Notes: generated by a model not told the origin, from the sequence alone. Shown: positions 1 to 5,826, counted from the first letter of the stretch. The stretch is 6,844 nucleotides of DNA from Microcaldota archaeon (GCA_021846005.1 JAJZIZ010000036.1:1-6844); one strand, 5' to 3'. A program made the numbers and translations.

Positions 1-825
1 GACAGGGGTCATGTTTGCCGTGCTCTCGAATTGCAATGAGTAATTCATCGATGTGAGATTTTCTACTACTCTGGAAGGCGTATTTCTGTCAAGTATGACT
101 GTGCTGTAAATCTTCCTGTTTGAACTGAAGAACGTATACAGTGAAGCCCAGTCGCTTGCATTGGAATTCACGAACTCTATCGGTATTGTCTGATTTCCAA
201 ATGCCACTGCGTTTTCCATCTCTGTTATCTGCTGCGATCTGCTTCCTGTAAGTCCAGCGAGTATTGAATTGTTGAACAGTATTACCGATCCGGTAGGCCT
301 GTCAAGGAACATGTATATGGGTTTGTTTGCCTGCCCGAATGCCGCTTTGGAGAACTGTGCTTCTGCCTGCGGCGTCACGAAGAAATTTACCTGCCAGCTG
401 ACATTTGTGCCTGAAACTATCGGTGCGGGGTTGGTTATGCTTCCTGAGAGTATTCCTGTGCCGTTGACAGCTTCGCGGCCTCCGACTATTCCCTGAAATA
501 CTCCCTGTTTCTGTATTATGGATATGGTGCTGTTTATCTCGGAGTTGGATGTGACTGGAACATTGACATACAATCCGGAATTGCCCACTGGTTCTACGGT
601 TACCTGGCTGAGCCCAAACCTCGATATCCTCTGGTCCAATATCTGCGTTATGCTGCTCATCTCCAGCGGATTGACAGAATGGGCAAGCGTTATCGGTATC
701 TGTGTTCCTCCTACGAATTCCATTCCCAGGTTTATGCCATGCACAACGTCAAGCACTGCAAGTATGACGATGGCTATTATAACCATTGCAATTCTCCAGT
801 CTTTTAGGTAATCCAACGCTGACAT
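1..825 (-). CDS. secD: Protein translocase subunit SecD (partial, C-terminus beyond the left edge)
   Basis: SecD works with SecF in the cytoplasmic membrane to assist Sec-dependent export on the outer side, in bacteria using the proton gradient. The 275 visible residues give a short cytoplasmic start (MSALDYLKDWR), one hydrophobic helix at about residues 12-30, then the post-helix motif GINLGMEFVGGTQ at 30-42, which matches the G-L-D-L-x-G-G signature after the first helix of SecD. A long soluble extracytoplasmic domain follows to the edge. The remaining predicted helices, with the family's conserved Asp, lie outside the window. The ATG shares its A with the TGA stop of secF (TGATG), so the two are surely co-transcribed and probably translationally coupled. 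The start is fixed by this overlap and by the length of the N-terminal tail. Confidence is high from the motif plus the adjacent SecF. Confidence 0.9.
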   Translation of the reverse strand, partial: MSALDYLKDWRIAMVIIAIVILAVLDVVHGINLGMEFVGGTQIPITLAHSVNPLEMSSITQILDQRISRFGLSQVTVEPVGNSGLYVNVPVTSNSEINSTISIIQKQGVFQGIVGGREAVNGTGILSGSITNPAPIVSGTNVSWQVNFFVTPQAEAQFSKAAFGQANKPIYMFLDRPTGSVILFNNSILAGLTGSRSQQITEMENAVAFGNQTIPIEFVNSNASDWASLYTFFSSNRKIYSTVILDRNTPSRVVENLTSMNYSLQFESTANMTPV

Positions 826-1973
826 CAAGATCTATCCTTTCTTTTTTTGAAGCTAAGTATTAATGGCGTATTCCCGAGCCATGTGGTGAAGAGGTCGCCT
901 ATCAGCCCGCAGAGCGCAACTCCAGCGACTTCGTAATAGGTGGGCACATACGTGAATATCGAGACTATGAACAACACTGAGAAGGAGACTATTGCAGTCG
1001 CTGTCATAGTCATTCCCGTCTTCATTGATGAGTACGCTCTTTCCTCAGGGGTGTCTCCATGCATCTTCAGCACTCTGAATGCCACAAGCACGTCTGTGTC
1101 TATCGAGTATCCTACGACCATCAGGAGGCCTCCTATGCTTGCGGTTCCAAGCGGTATTCCAAGAAGGCCCATGGCGCCTAGCGCTATTATCATGTCGTTT
1201 GCAGCTCCGAAAACCACCGAGAATGCAGGAGCTATCGACCTGAATATGAAAAGGACTGCGATCGAAACAAGGATGAACGCTATTATTATGACTGTTTCAA
1301 GCTGTCCCAGGAAGTATGAACCTAAAGTAGGGCCTATGTCCTGGTATGTATAGGTCTTGAATGGTATTATGGAATGCAGCGTGCTTATTACCTGCTTTGT
1401 GTAGGCATTGCTCGCATTTGCATAGGCTGTCTGTGCCAGCGCAAGCTGCGCTTCAGGGGTGCCCGGCACCTGTACGCTGCCTATGAACGGCTTAAGATAT
1501 GTTAATTCCTCGCCGAGCGATTTGGACATCATTGCCAGTGATGCATTCTTTATCCCTTCCTGCGTTTTCAGTCCTGCAAGCGCGGTCTGGTTTAGGCTGT
1601 TGGCGTTTATTGAACTCCTGAGTGCCGTCTCATTCAGCAAAGCATCTGTGTAGTTCTGCTGGAAGGCAAAAAAGTCAAGGCTCATCTTCTGTGCGCTGAC
1701 AAGGCTGCTATTCCCTGTTATGGTTATCTGCAGTCCTCCGGGGCTTTTCTGGATTGACGGCTGCGGGGAATGCAATTTGCTTGCTATCTCGCTAGCTATC
1801 TGCTGGCTCGAAAGAGTCGTGTTTGACTGCAGTATGATGCTTATTCCGCCGCTGAGCGAAGAATCGAGTACTATATGGGTTGCAAAATAGAGCCCAAAAA
1901 CCATCAATATTATTGGTATCAGCGGGTAGTATTTTACATACTTGCTATTGTATATGTTATGAAATAACTTCAC
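825..1973 (-). CDS. secF: Protein translocase subunit SecF
   Basis: SecF is the six-helix partner of SecD in the membrane export machinery. Visible order: TM1 at about residues 16-36, the motif LDSSLSGGISIIL (36-48) matching the D-F-x-G-G signature, a large extracytoplasmic domain (about 37-224), then TM2 (225-245), TM3 (248-272), TM4 (276-300), TM5 (322-341) and TM6 (347-374), ending in a basic tail KKRKDRS. TM4 carries VGYSIDTDVLVAFRVLK (287-303), the archaeal version of the G-Y-S-x-x-D motif; D292 and D294 lie in the membrane. At 382 residues it is longer than the usual 280-320, and the excess is in the first extracytoplasmic domain, which is rich in Ala, Ser, Asn and Gln. It is the first gene of a secF-secD unit with its own TATA-like boxes just upstream. 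No Shine-Dalgarno site is seen before the ATG. Confidence 0.94.
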   Translation of the reverse strand: MKLFHNIYNSKYVKYYPLIPIILMVFGLYFATHIVLDSSLSGGISIILQSNTTLSSQQIASEIASKLHSPQPSIQKSPGGLQITITGNSSLVSAQKMSLDFFAFQQNYTDALLNETALRSSINANSLNQTALAGLKTQEGIKNASLAMMSKSLGEELTYLKPFIGSVQVPGTPEAQLALAQTAYANASNAYTKQVISTLHSIIPFKTYTYQDIGPTLGSYFLGQLETVIIIAFILVSIAVLFIFRSIAPAFSVVFGAANDMIIALGAMGLLGIPLGTASIGGLLMVVGYSIDTDVLVAFRVLKMHGDTPEERAYSSMKTGMTMTATAIVSFSVLFIVSIFTYVPTYYEVAGVALCGLIGDLFTTWLGNTPLILSFKKRKDRS

Positions 1974-1986
1974 TACTACGACCTGT

Positions 1987-2030
1987 CTGTATCTTTACTA
2001 TATTTTCACTGTATCTTTATTATATTTTGC
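1987..2030 (-). promoter_or_regulatory. Promoter region of secF-secD, containing a tandem 22-bp duplication
   Basis: Two adjacent 22-bp units, 1987-2008 and 2009-2030, match at 19 of 22 positions. Read on the minus strand, each holds an AAAATATA core followed by (A/G)TAAAGATACAG. The core of the gene-proximal copy is centred near 2003, about 30 bp before the secF ATG, which fits an archaeal TATA box giving a leader of a few bases. The distal copy would start transcription about 22 bp further upstream. The duplication is seen directly; the promoter role is inferred from position and composition. Confidence 0.6.
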
Positions 2031-2031
2031 C

Positions 2032-2077
2032 TTAAGAAAGATTCCCTTTAAAATAAAAAAGGGGAAATCTTCCTTAA
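2032..2077 (-). terminator. Imperfect inverted repeat downstream of the small membrane-protein gene, possible terminator
   Basis: The arms TTAAG/CTTAA (2032-2036 with 2073-2077), AAGATT/AATCTT (2038-2043 with 2066-2071), CCC/GGG (2044-2046 with 2062-2064) and TTT/AAA (2047-2049 with 2058-2060) form a stem with one mismatch and two single-base bulges. On the minus strand the loop side is T-rich (positions 2050-2060). It begins 18 bases after the stop of the 92-residue gene and just before the secF promoter, which is where a transcript end is expected. Archaeal termination depends mainly on the T-tract, so the hairpin itself may be incidental. Confidence 0.4.
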
Positions 2078-2094
2078 AAGAAGGTAAGGCTTAT

Positions 2095-2373
2095 TCAGCC
2101 ATATCTCTTCATAAGTTTATTGTGGAGTGCGTTCACAAGCCCATATATGACAAGCATTATTGCAAATATGACCAGTGCGGTTCCGAAAGTAAAGGATATA
2201 GGGTATCCTACAATGCTTTCGACCATAAAGATCAATCCTACGACGAAGGTATAGATGGCCCAGTACGCAGCCTTGAATATGTACCATCCTGCATGCTTCT
2301 CCTTGTATGAGAGCATGCGCTTCATATAAAGTTCAGGGTCTATTAAGACCGCTTTCTCGCTTTCTTTAGGCAT
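2095..2373 (-). CDS. Small two-helix membrane protein of unknown function
   Basis: I do not recognise this 92-residue protein. It has a charged N-terminal segment (residues 1-28, rich in Lys and Glu), then two hydrophobic helices at about 30-56 and 61-83 separated by a short turn (VGYPIS), and a short basic end (HNKLMKRYG). By the positive-inside tendency both ends are probably cytoplasmic. The segmental charge pattern, a plausible TATA box upstream and a hairpin after the stop support a real gene. It forms its own unit: it is transcribed away from rpoL and lies ahead of secF on the same strand, 121 bases from the secF start. Nearness to secFD does not by itself imply a role in export. Possible roles include a small membrane scaffold or an accessory subunit, but the sequence does not decide. 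Confidence 0.72.
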   Translation of the reverse strand: MPKESEKAVLIDPELYMKRMLSYKEKHAGWYIFKAAYWAIYTFVVGLIFMVESIVGYPISFTFGTALVIFAIMLVIYGLVNALHNKLMKRYG

Positions 2374-2401
2374 AACATCACGGATATATATGCACCAAAA
2401 G

Positions 2402-2409
2402 ATTTTTAA
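2402..2409 (-). promoter_or_regulatory. TATA-like box of the small membrane-protein gene
   Basis: On the minus strand the sequence CTTAAAAATC lies with its centre about 32 bp before the ATG at 2373. This is the spacing expected for an archaeal TATA box with a very short leader. The TATATA at 2384-2389 is too close to the start codon to serve. Identified by position and composition only. Confidence 0.45.
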
Positions 2410-2452
2410 GCTATGTGCTATATGTTAGAGGTGTTTCCATTTGCAATCTGCG

Positions 2453-2497
2453 CCAAGCCCAAGCTTGGGAATCTTTATATAATTATATTGGCAATAT
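2453..2497. repeat. Cluster of dyads in the divergent promoter region
   Basis: Several symmetric elements lie side by side: a 6-bp stem with a 4-base loop (CCAAGC 2453-2458, GCTTGG 2463-2468) overlapping the perfect 12-bp palindrome CCCAAGCTTGGG (2458-2469); a perfect 12-bp AT-only palindrome at 2477-2488; and ATATTG-G-CAATAT at 2485-2497. They sit between the probable TATA boxes of the divergent genes, where operators or upstream activator sites would lie. The AT-rich palindrome is the kind that also occurs by chance. Confidence 0.4.
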
Positions 2498-2515
2498 CTT
2501 ATGTCCTATATTCAA

Positions 2516-2522
2516 TTTATAA
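2516..2522 (+). promoter_or_regulatory. TATA-like box of rpoL
   Basis: TTTATAA, preceded by CAA, is centred at 2519, 26 bp before the ATG at 2545. That spacing predicts transcription starting at or next to the start codon, which makes a leaderless mRNA. An alternative AT-rich box around 2474-2480 would give a leader of about 40 bases. Confidence 0.5.
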
Positions 2523-2544
2523 TTAGACTTTAAACGCTGATTTG

Positions 2545-2808
2545 ATGAAACTCAACATAATAGAAGATGAACCTAAGAGCATGGTGCTGGAATTCGAGGG
2601 TGCAGACAGAGGAATTGCAGAACTCATAAAGGACAAGCTGATAAAGAATAAAAGCGTCGAATTCGCAGGGGTCATCAAGGAACATCCTGAAGTGGGGCAG
2701 CCAAGGCTGGTCGTCAAAGCAAGCAAGCCGAAGGCGCTTATCCTGGAAGCAGTGGAGGAAGTGCAGAAGGAAATGAAGGAATTGGCTTCGCAAATGTCCA
2801 AATCCTGA
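2545..2808 (+). CDS. rpoL: DNA-directed RNA polymerase subunit L (Rpo11)
   Basis: RpoL (Rpo11) pairs with RpoD (Rpo3) to form the alpha-like platform on which archaeal RNA polymerase is assembled. It corresponds to eukaryotic Rpb11. The 87-residue protein has the family layout and length: a short beta segment MKLNIIEDEPKSMVLEFEG, a helix (about residues 20-33), the segment VEFAGVIKEHPEVGQPRLVVKA (about 38-59) containing the conserved H-P-x-x-G-x-P core, and a long C-terminal amphipathic helix (about 65-85). I chose the ATG at 2545 because it gives the normal family start and lies 26 bp from a TATA-like box; an in-frame TTG immediately upstream is less likely. The next gene starts 60 bases downstream on the same strand without an obvious promoter. 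Confidence 0.92.
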   Translation: MKLNIIEDEPKSMVLEFEGADRGIAELIKDKLIKNKSVEFAGVIKEHPEVGQPRLVVKASKPKALILEAVEEVQKEMKELASQMSKS

Positions 2809-2868
2809 AATTGCCTTCCCGTTCCGATTCTCTTTTTGGCCATGGGCCTCTGCCTGTGTGGTTTGTAA

Positions 2869-3633
2869 ATGCTATTCCAAGGATTGTTCAACAAGGAAAA
2901 GGAGACATACTCTGTAATGCATGATGGCAAGCGAATAACCATAACTGAGAACGGCAGGCTTAGGATCCTAAAATGCAACGGCATCATATTCTCAAAAATT
3001 GCCCAAGGCTCGCTATACACTGAAGAATACTGGGATTTTTTCATACCTCTCGCCTATCTCTATCCTAATCCCAGGATACTGATGATAGGCCTCGGCGGCG
3101 GAACCATCGCCTACCAACTTTCCAATATTCTGGGGGATTCCATGGACATGGAAATAGTGGACATAGATGCTTGGATGAAGGAAGCGTACATGAAATTCCT
3201 CGGCGGCAAAGCCAATTTCAGGATAGAGATTGCCGACGGCGCAGAATATGTCTCCTCAAAAAAATCAAGCTATGACATAGTGATACTTGACGCCTATGAT
3301 CAGAATGGCCTGATACCAATGCCATTTCAGGAAAAGAAATTCATTACCGATGCATACGATTCCATAAAAGACCAAGGAATCCTGGCAGTGAACTGCATAG
3401 GCTCGATGATAGGTCCTGGACTTGAACAATTCATACAGCGGCTCTCCGAGTTGTTCGAAGTATACAGGCTTGATACCTCTTACCGCACTGCAAATATAGT
3501 GCTTGTCTGCCTGAAGAACATCTCAAAGGACGAAGTGATCGGAAGGCTAAATGCAAAAATGGGAGCGGACAAGGAGAAGGAATTTTTACTAAAGGCATAT
3601 GCTTCATCAAAGAGAGTTTTCATAACTTTATAA
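2869..3633 (+). CDS. Spermidine synthase-like (aminopropyltransferase/methyltransferase fold) protein
   Basis: This 254-residue protein has the layout of the spermidine synthase family: a small beta-rich N-terminal part (about residues 12-45), then a Rossmann-type fold that binds S-adenosylmethionine or its decarboxylated form. Visible motifs are ILMIGLGGGTIAYQL (70-84, nucleotide loop), EIVDID (95-100, acidic residue after strand 2), ADGAEYV (122-128) and YDIVILDAYD (135-144), the position of the catalytic Asp in true aminopropyltransferases. The loop reads GGGTI, not the GGGDG of classical spermidine synthases, and the Y-H-E motif before it is replaced by YTEEYWDFF. The donor and acceptor are therefore uncertain: it could be an aminopropyltransferase for an unusual polyamine or a related methyltransferase. 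A TAA directly before the ATG rules out an upstream start. It probably shares the rpoL transcript and converges on the surface-protein gene. Confidence 0.82.
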   Translation: MLFQGLFNKEKETYSVMHDGKRITITENGRLRILKCNGIIFSKIAQGSLYTEEYWDFFIPLAYLYPNPRILMIGLGGGTIAYQLSNILGDSMDMEIVDIDAWMKEAYMKFLGGKANFRIEIADGAEYVSSKKSSYDIVILDAYDQNGLIPMPFQEKKFITDAYDSIKDQGILAVNCIGSMIGPGLEQFIQRLSELFEVYRLDTSYRTANIVLVCLKNISKDEVIGRLNAKMGADKEKEFLLKAYASSKRVFITL

Positions 3634-3660
3634 ATCAGAAAACCGGCATATATCTGTGTT

Positions 3661-5304
3661 CTATTTCTCATTTTTTGCTTTCATATCCTCCGGGGTCTTT
3701 TCATTTTCTCTCTTTCCGACTCCTTTTCCTTTCCTGCGCAATGCAAGCTCCCTGTAAGCAGCAGCGAATGCCAATATTATCACTACCGCTCCTGCCGCGT
3801 AGTAGAGTTCCTTATAGCTGTTTTTTTCCTGCGATGTATTATTTTCAGTAATAGAATTCTCAACGGCAAAATTAGCTGTTTCTGTAATGTTTGCATAAGC
3901 GCTTATTGTGAAGTTCTCTTTCTTTCCAGAGTAGCACCCGCTTCCGGTACAGCTCCAGTTTGCGAAGACGTATCCTTTGCCTGCAGCAGCCGTTATCCTT
4001 GCAATCTGGCCTGCAATATAAATGCCTCCTCCTTCAACTGTACCTCCAAGACTCGGATGCGATGAGACTGAAATATTCACTGCTTCCTTTGCAAAGTTGG
4101 CCGTCTCGGTGATGTTATTGTAAATTGTTATTTCGGGATTGCTGCTCTTTCCCGAGTAGCAGCCTTTGCCGCTGCAGCTCCAGTTGACAAACAGGTATCC
4201 CGCATCAGGGTACGCCGAAAAGTTTACTACTGCGGCATAAGGTTCATTTGTCTCTTCTCCTTTTATCGAATACAGACTTGCATTTGCCGCTATCGCTATC
4301 CTTCCTCCGTTCTGCGGGCTTGCCGCAAGGCTTAGCCGATATATTGATTTGTAAAAGTTAGCCGTCTCGGTGATATTGTCACTTACTGCCACTGTCGCAT
4401 TCTGCACATTTCCCGCGTAGCATCCTTTACCGATGCAGCTCCAGTTTGCGAACGAATATCCCGGGATAGCGGTGGCGCTTATTTTGACATCTAATCCATA
4501 ATTATAGACTCCTCCTGCCGGGCTCAACGATACCGAACCTCCTGCGCCCGAGCTAACTCCGAATGTCTTTGATCTATTGAAGCTTCCGTATGATATGTAA
4601 TGATAGGAGCCGCTGTTGCCGTTGCCGCTGTAGTCAAGCACGCTGCCGTTCATCTGCCACCATGCAGCAAGGTTGCTAGTGAACCCATTTCTGCCTATTT
4701 CCGGCCCGCCTATGTAAAGCGCATCCGCATTGCTGCTGTTAAACGCAACAGTGTATACTCTGAGATCCGAGATGAATCCTATAAAATTACTGCACGGTCC
4801 GTTGCAATTGGCCTCCTTTCCTATCGAAGACTGTGCATATCCTGAAGTTTGCAAAGGCTCGTTGGCGCTCAGACTCACTGTCTGGCTGTTTCCATCATAA
4901 TAAAATGTTACCTCCGTAGAATTGGCATTATACGAATATCCTACAAAATTCCAGCTGTCGGATTTGGGCCTGAAGCTGCTTACCGCACCATTGGAAATTC
5001 CCTGAAAAGAAAGTATTCCGTTACTGTTTATGTAGAAACCCGAGAGCTCATTGTTGTTCAGAAGTCCGTAAGAATATATTGTTCCAGGGCTTTCCTGCGG
5101 GTAAACCCAGGCGAATACTGCCCGCGCTGCTGCACCCTTTGGCATACTTCCCGCTTGAGTGTTCACATATGCGGATCCATTAAAAATGGCATATCCGTAG
5201 TTCTGCCCTGACGTGGCTGGCTGATATGCAAATGAAGACGCGTTCAAAAAAGACGGCAGTGCCAGCACTGCAAGAACCATGTATAAAACGTGTTTTCTTT
5301 CCAT
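3661..5304 (-). CDS. Secreted, membrane-anchored surface protein with LamG-like domain and three InlB-type repeats
   Basis: Large 547-residue cell-surface protein. Residues 1-26 form a signal peptide (MERKH, hydrophobic core VLYMVLAVLALPSFL). Residues about 35-235 look like a LamG/concanavalin A-type jelly-roll (FAWVYPQ, SDSWNFVGYSYN, FIGFISDLRVYTVAFN, NLAAWWQMNGSVLDYSGNGNSG), a fold that usually binds glycans or other surface ligands. Three divergent InlB-type repeats follow (about 255-317, 333-404, 420-479), each with the core NWSCxGxGCYxG and the end NITETANF. A Ser/Asn/Thr/Glu linker leads to one membrane helix (about 500-517) and a basic cytoplasmic tail. About 18 N-x-S/T sites in the mature part suggest heavy N-glycosylation. 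It would be exported by Sec and held in the cytoplasmic membrane facing out. A role in adhesion or host contact is plausible but inferred. The ATG is supported by the signal peptide directly after it and a TATA-like box about 32 bp upstream. Confidence 0.85.
   Translation of the reverse strand: MERKHVLYMVLAVLALPSFLNASSFAYQPATSGQNYGYAIFNGSAYVNTQAGSMPKGAAARAVFAWVYPQESPGTIYSYGLLNNNELSGFYINSNGILSFQGISNGAVSSFRPKSDSWNFVGYSYNANSTEVTFYYDGNSQTVSLSANEPLQTSGYAQSSIGKEANCNGPCSNFIGFISDLRVYTVAFNSSNADALYIGGPEIGRNGFTSNLAAWWQMNGSVLDYSGNGNSGSYHYISYGSFNRSKTFGVSSGAGGSVSLSPAGGVYNYGLDVKISATAIPGYSFANWSCIGKGCYAGNVQNATVAVSDNITETANFYKSIYRLSLAASPQNGGRIAIAANASLYSIKGEETNEPYAAVVNFSAYPDAGYLFVNWSCSGKGCYSGKSSNPEITIYNNITETANFAKEAVNISVSSHPSLGGTVEGGGIYIAGQIARITAAAGKGYVFANWSCTGSGCYSGKKENFTISAYANITETANFAVENSITENNTSQEKNSYKELYYAAGAVVIILAFAAAYRELALRRKGKGVGKRENEKTPEDMKAKNEK
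3868..4542 (-). repeat. Three in-gene repeats encoding InlB-type extracellular modules
   Basis: The units lie at about 4354-4542, 4093-4308 and 3868-4047. Their 3' parts are similar at DNA level too: on the plus strand AGTTGGCCGTCTCGGTGAT (4094-4112) and AGTTAGCCGTCTCGGTGAT (4356-4374) differ by one base, while the third copy has diverged further. Spacing between the TANF ends is 87 and 75 residues. This indicates internal duplication followed by divergence, mainly in the N-terminal half of each module. Confidence 0.8.
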
Positions 5305-5333
5305 ACTAAGACAGTAGTGATAGAAAAGCTAAG

Positions 5334-5339
5334 TTTAAA
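5334..5339 (-). promoter_or_regulatory. TATA-like box of the surface-protein gene
   Basis: On the minus strand CTTTAAACTT occupies 5331-5340, with the TTTAAA core centred about 32 bp before the ATG at 5304. It lies in the 68-base gap after aEF1B, so the surface protein probably has its own promoter although it is on the same strand. The expected leader is about 5 bases. Confidence 0.5.
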
Positions 5340-5372
5340 GATTCTACTGCAGATACGGCCCGGTGACGCTTT

Positions 5373-5621
5373 TTAGGAAATAAGACTCTCTTCTGCGACT
5401 TCAACGTTGTTCGTTTCCTTTATTGCCTTTAGCCTGTTCTCAAGGGCATCACTGCCTTCATTGTCTTCGTGGATAAACATTACTTTTATTATCTTTATCC
5501 CGAAGGCTATATCTTCAACTGACAGGCTGTTCGGCTTCAGGGAATTCCTTATCTCATCAACAACTTCCGACTCTTTCCCCTGATTTGCATATACATTAAA
5601 CAATGTGGCAACTTTTCCCAT
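5373..5621 (-). CDS. ef1B: Translation elongation factor 1-beta (aEF1B)
   Basis: aEF1B is the guanine-nucleotide exchange factor that recharges aEF1A with GTP during translation elongation. The 82-residue protein has the usual archaeal size of about 85-90 and the ferredoxin-like alternation of strands and helices: MGKVATLFNVYA (strand 1), helix about 16-28, VEDIAFGIKIIKVMFIHED (35-53), which carries the family signature around I-A-F-G-x-K, a helix about 57-68, and the closing strand VEVAEESLIS. Its ATG shares the A of the TAA stop of the upstream Zn-ribbon gene (TAATG), so the two are translated from one message. In many archaea these two genes are neighbours, which supports both calls. Confidence 0.92.
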   Translation of the reverse strand: MGKVATLFNVYANQGKESEVVDEIRNSLKPNSLSVEDIAFGIKIIKVMFIHEDNEGSDALENRLKAIKETNNVEVAEESLIS

Positions 5622-5788
5622 TACGGTCCCTCAAATTCGCATGCGCTGCATCTGTATCTAGTGTGCGTTTCCCTGCATTCATTGCATCTTATTATCTCTT
5701 CCTTGCTGCATGATGGGCATTTAAACAATACGTATTTATCTGTCTGCCTGCCACATGATGAGCATATCTTGCCCTGTGCCTTGTGCAT
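5621..5788 (-). CDS. Small Zn-ribbon RNA-binding protein with a translation-related role (COG2888 type)
   Basis: This 55-residue protein starts MHKAQGKICSSCGRQ and ends CSACEFEGP. It has four CxxC pairs: CSSC (9-12), CPSC (24-27), CNEC (35-38) and CSAC (47-50), enough for two zinc sites. The layout and the final C-x-F-E-G-P are those of the small archaeal Zn-ribbon proteins annotated as RNA-binding with a translation function. It directly precedes and overlaps aEF1B by one base, the context in which this family is commonly found. The start codon is followed at once by the first CxxC unit, and no earlier in-frame start fits. Reaction and exact RNA partner are unknown. Confidence is high despite its size because cysteine spacing, ending and neighbour agree. 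Confidence 0.9.
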   Translation of the reverse strand: MHKAQGKICSSCGRQTDKYVLFKCPSCSKEEIIRCNECRETHTRYRCSACEFEGP

Positions 5789-5826
5789 TATACCACGATA
5801 AGTATATAGGCATTAGTAACAAAATG

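Noticed and set aside
269..811. Open frames on the plus strand at 269-496 and 518-811
   Set aside because: They lie antisense to secD, which has a clear family motif and membrane helix; their translations show no domain or sensible composition.
940..1653. Open frames on the plus strand at 940-1353 and 1459-1653
   Set aside because: Antisense shadows of secF; the minus strand gives six helices and the SecF motifs.
2122..2310. Plus-strand open frame of 62 residues
   Set aside because: Lies within the small membrane-protein gene on the other strand and has an irregular composition.
2542..2544. TTG at 2542 as the start of rpoL
   Set aside because: An ATG follows immediately, matches the family start and fits the TATA spacing.
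2523..3044. Minus-strand open frame of 173 residues, and a shorter one at 2530-2793
   Set aside because: They cover rpoL and the start of the next gene, both strongly supported on the plus strand.
3480..3671. Minus-strand open frame of 63 residues
   Set aside because: Overlaps the end of the spermidine-synthase-like gene and has no recognisable features.
3868..4542. Surface-protein repeats as a mobile or CRISPR-like DNA repeat
   Set aside because: The repetition follows the reading frame and protein motifs, with diverged spacers of coding length.
4600..5211. Plus-strand open frames at 4600-4845 and 4849-5211
   Set aside because: Antisense to the LamG-like part of the surface protein, whose signal peptide, repeats and anchor form one consistent protein.
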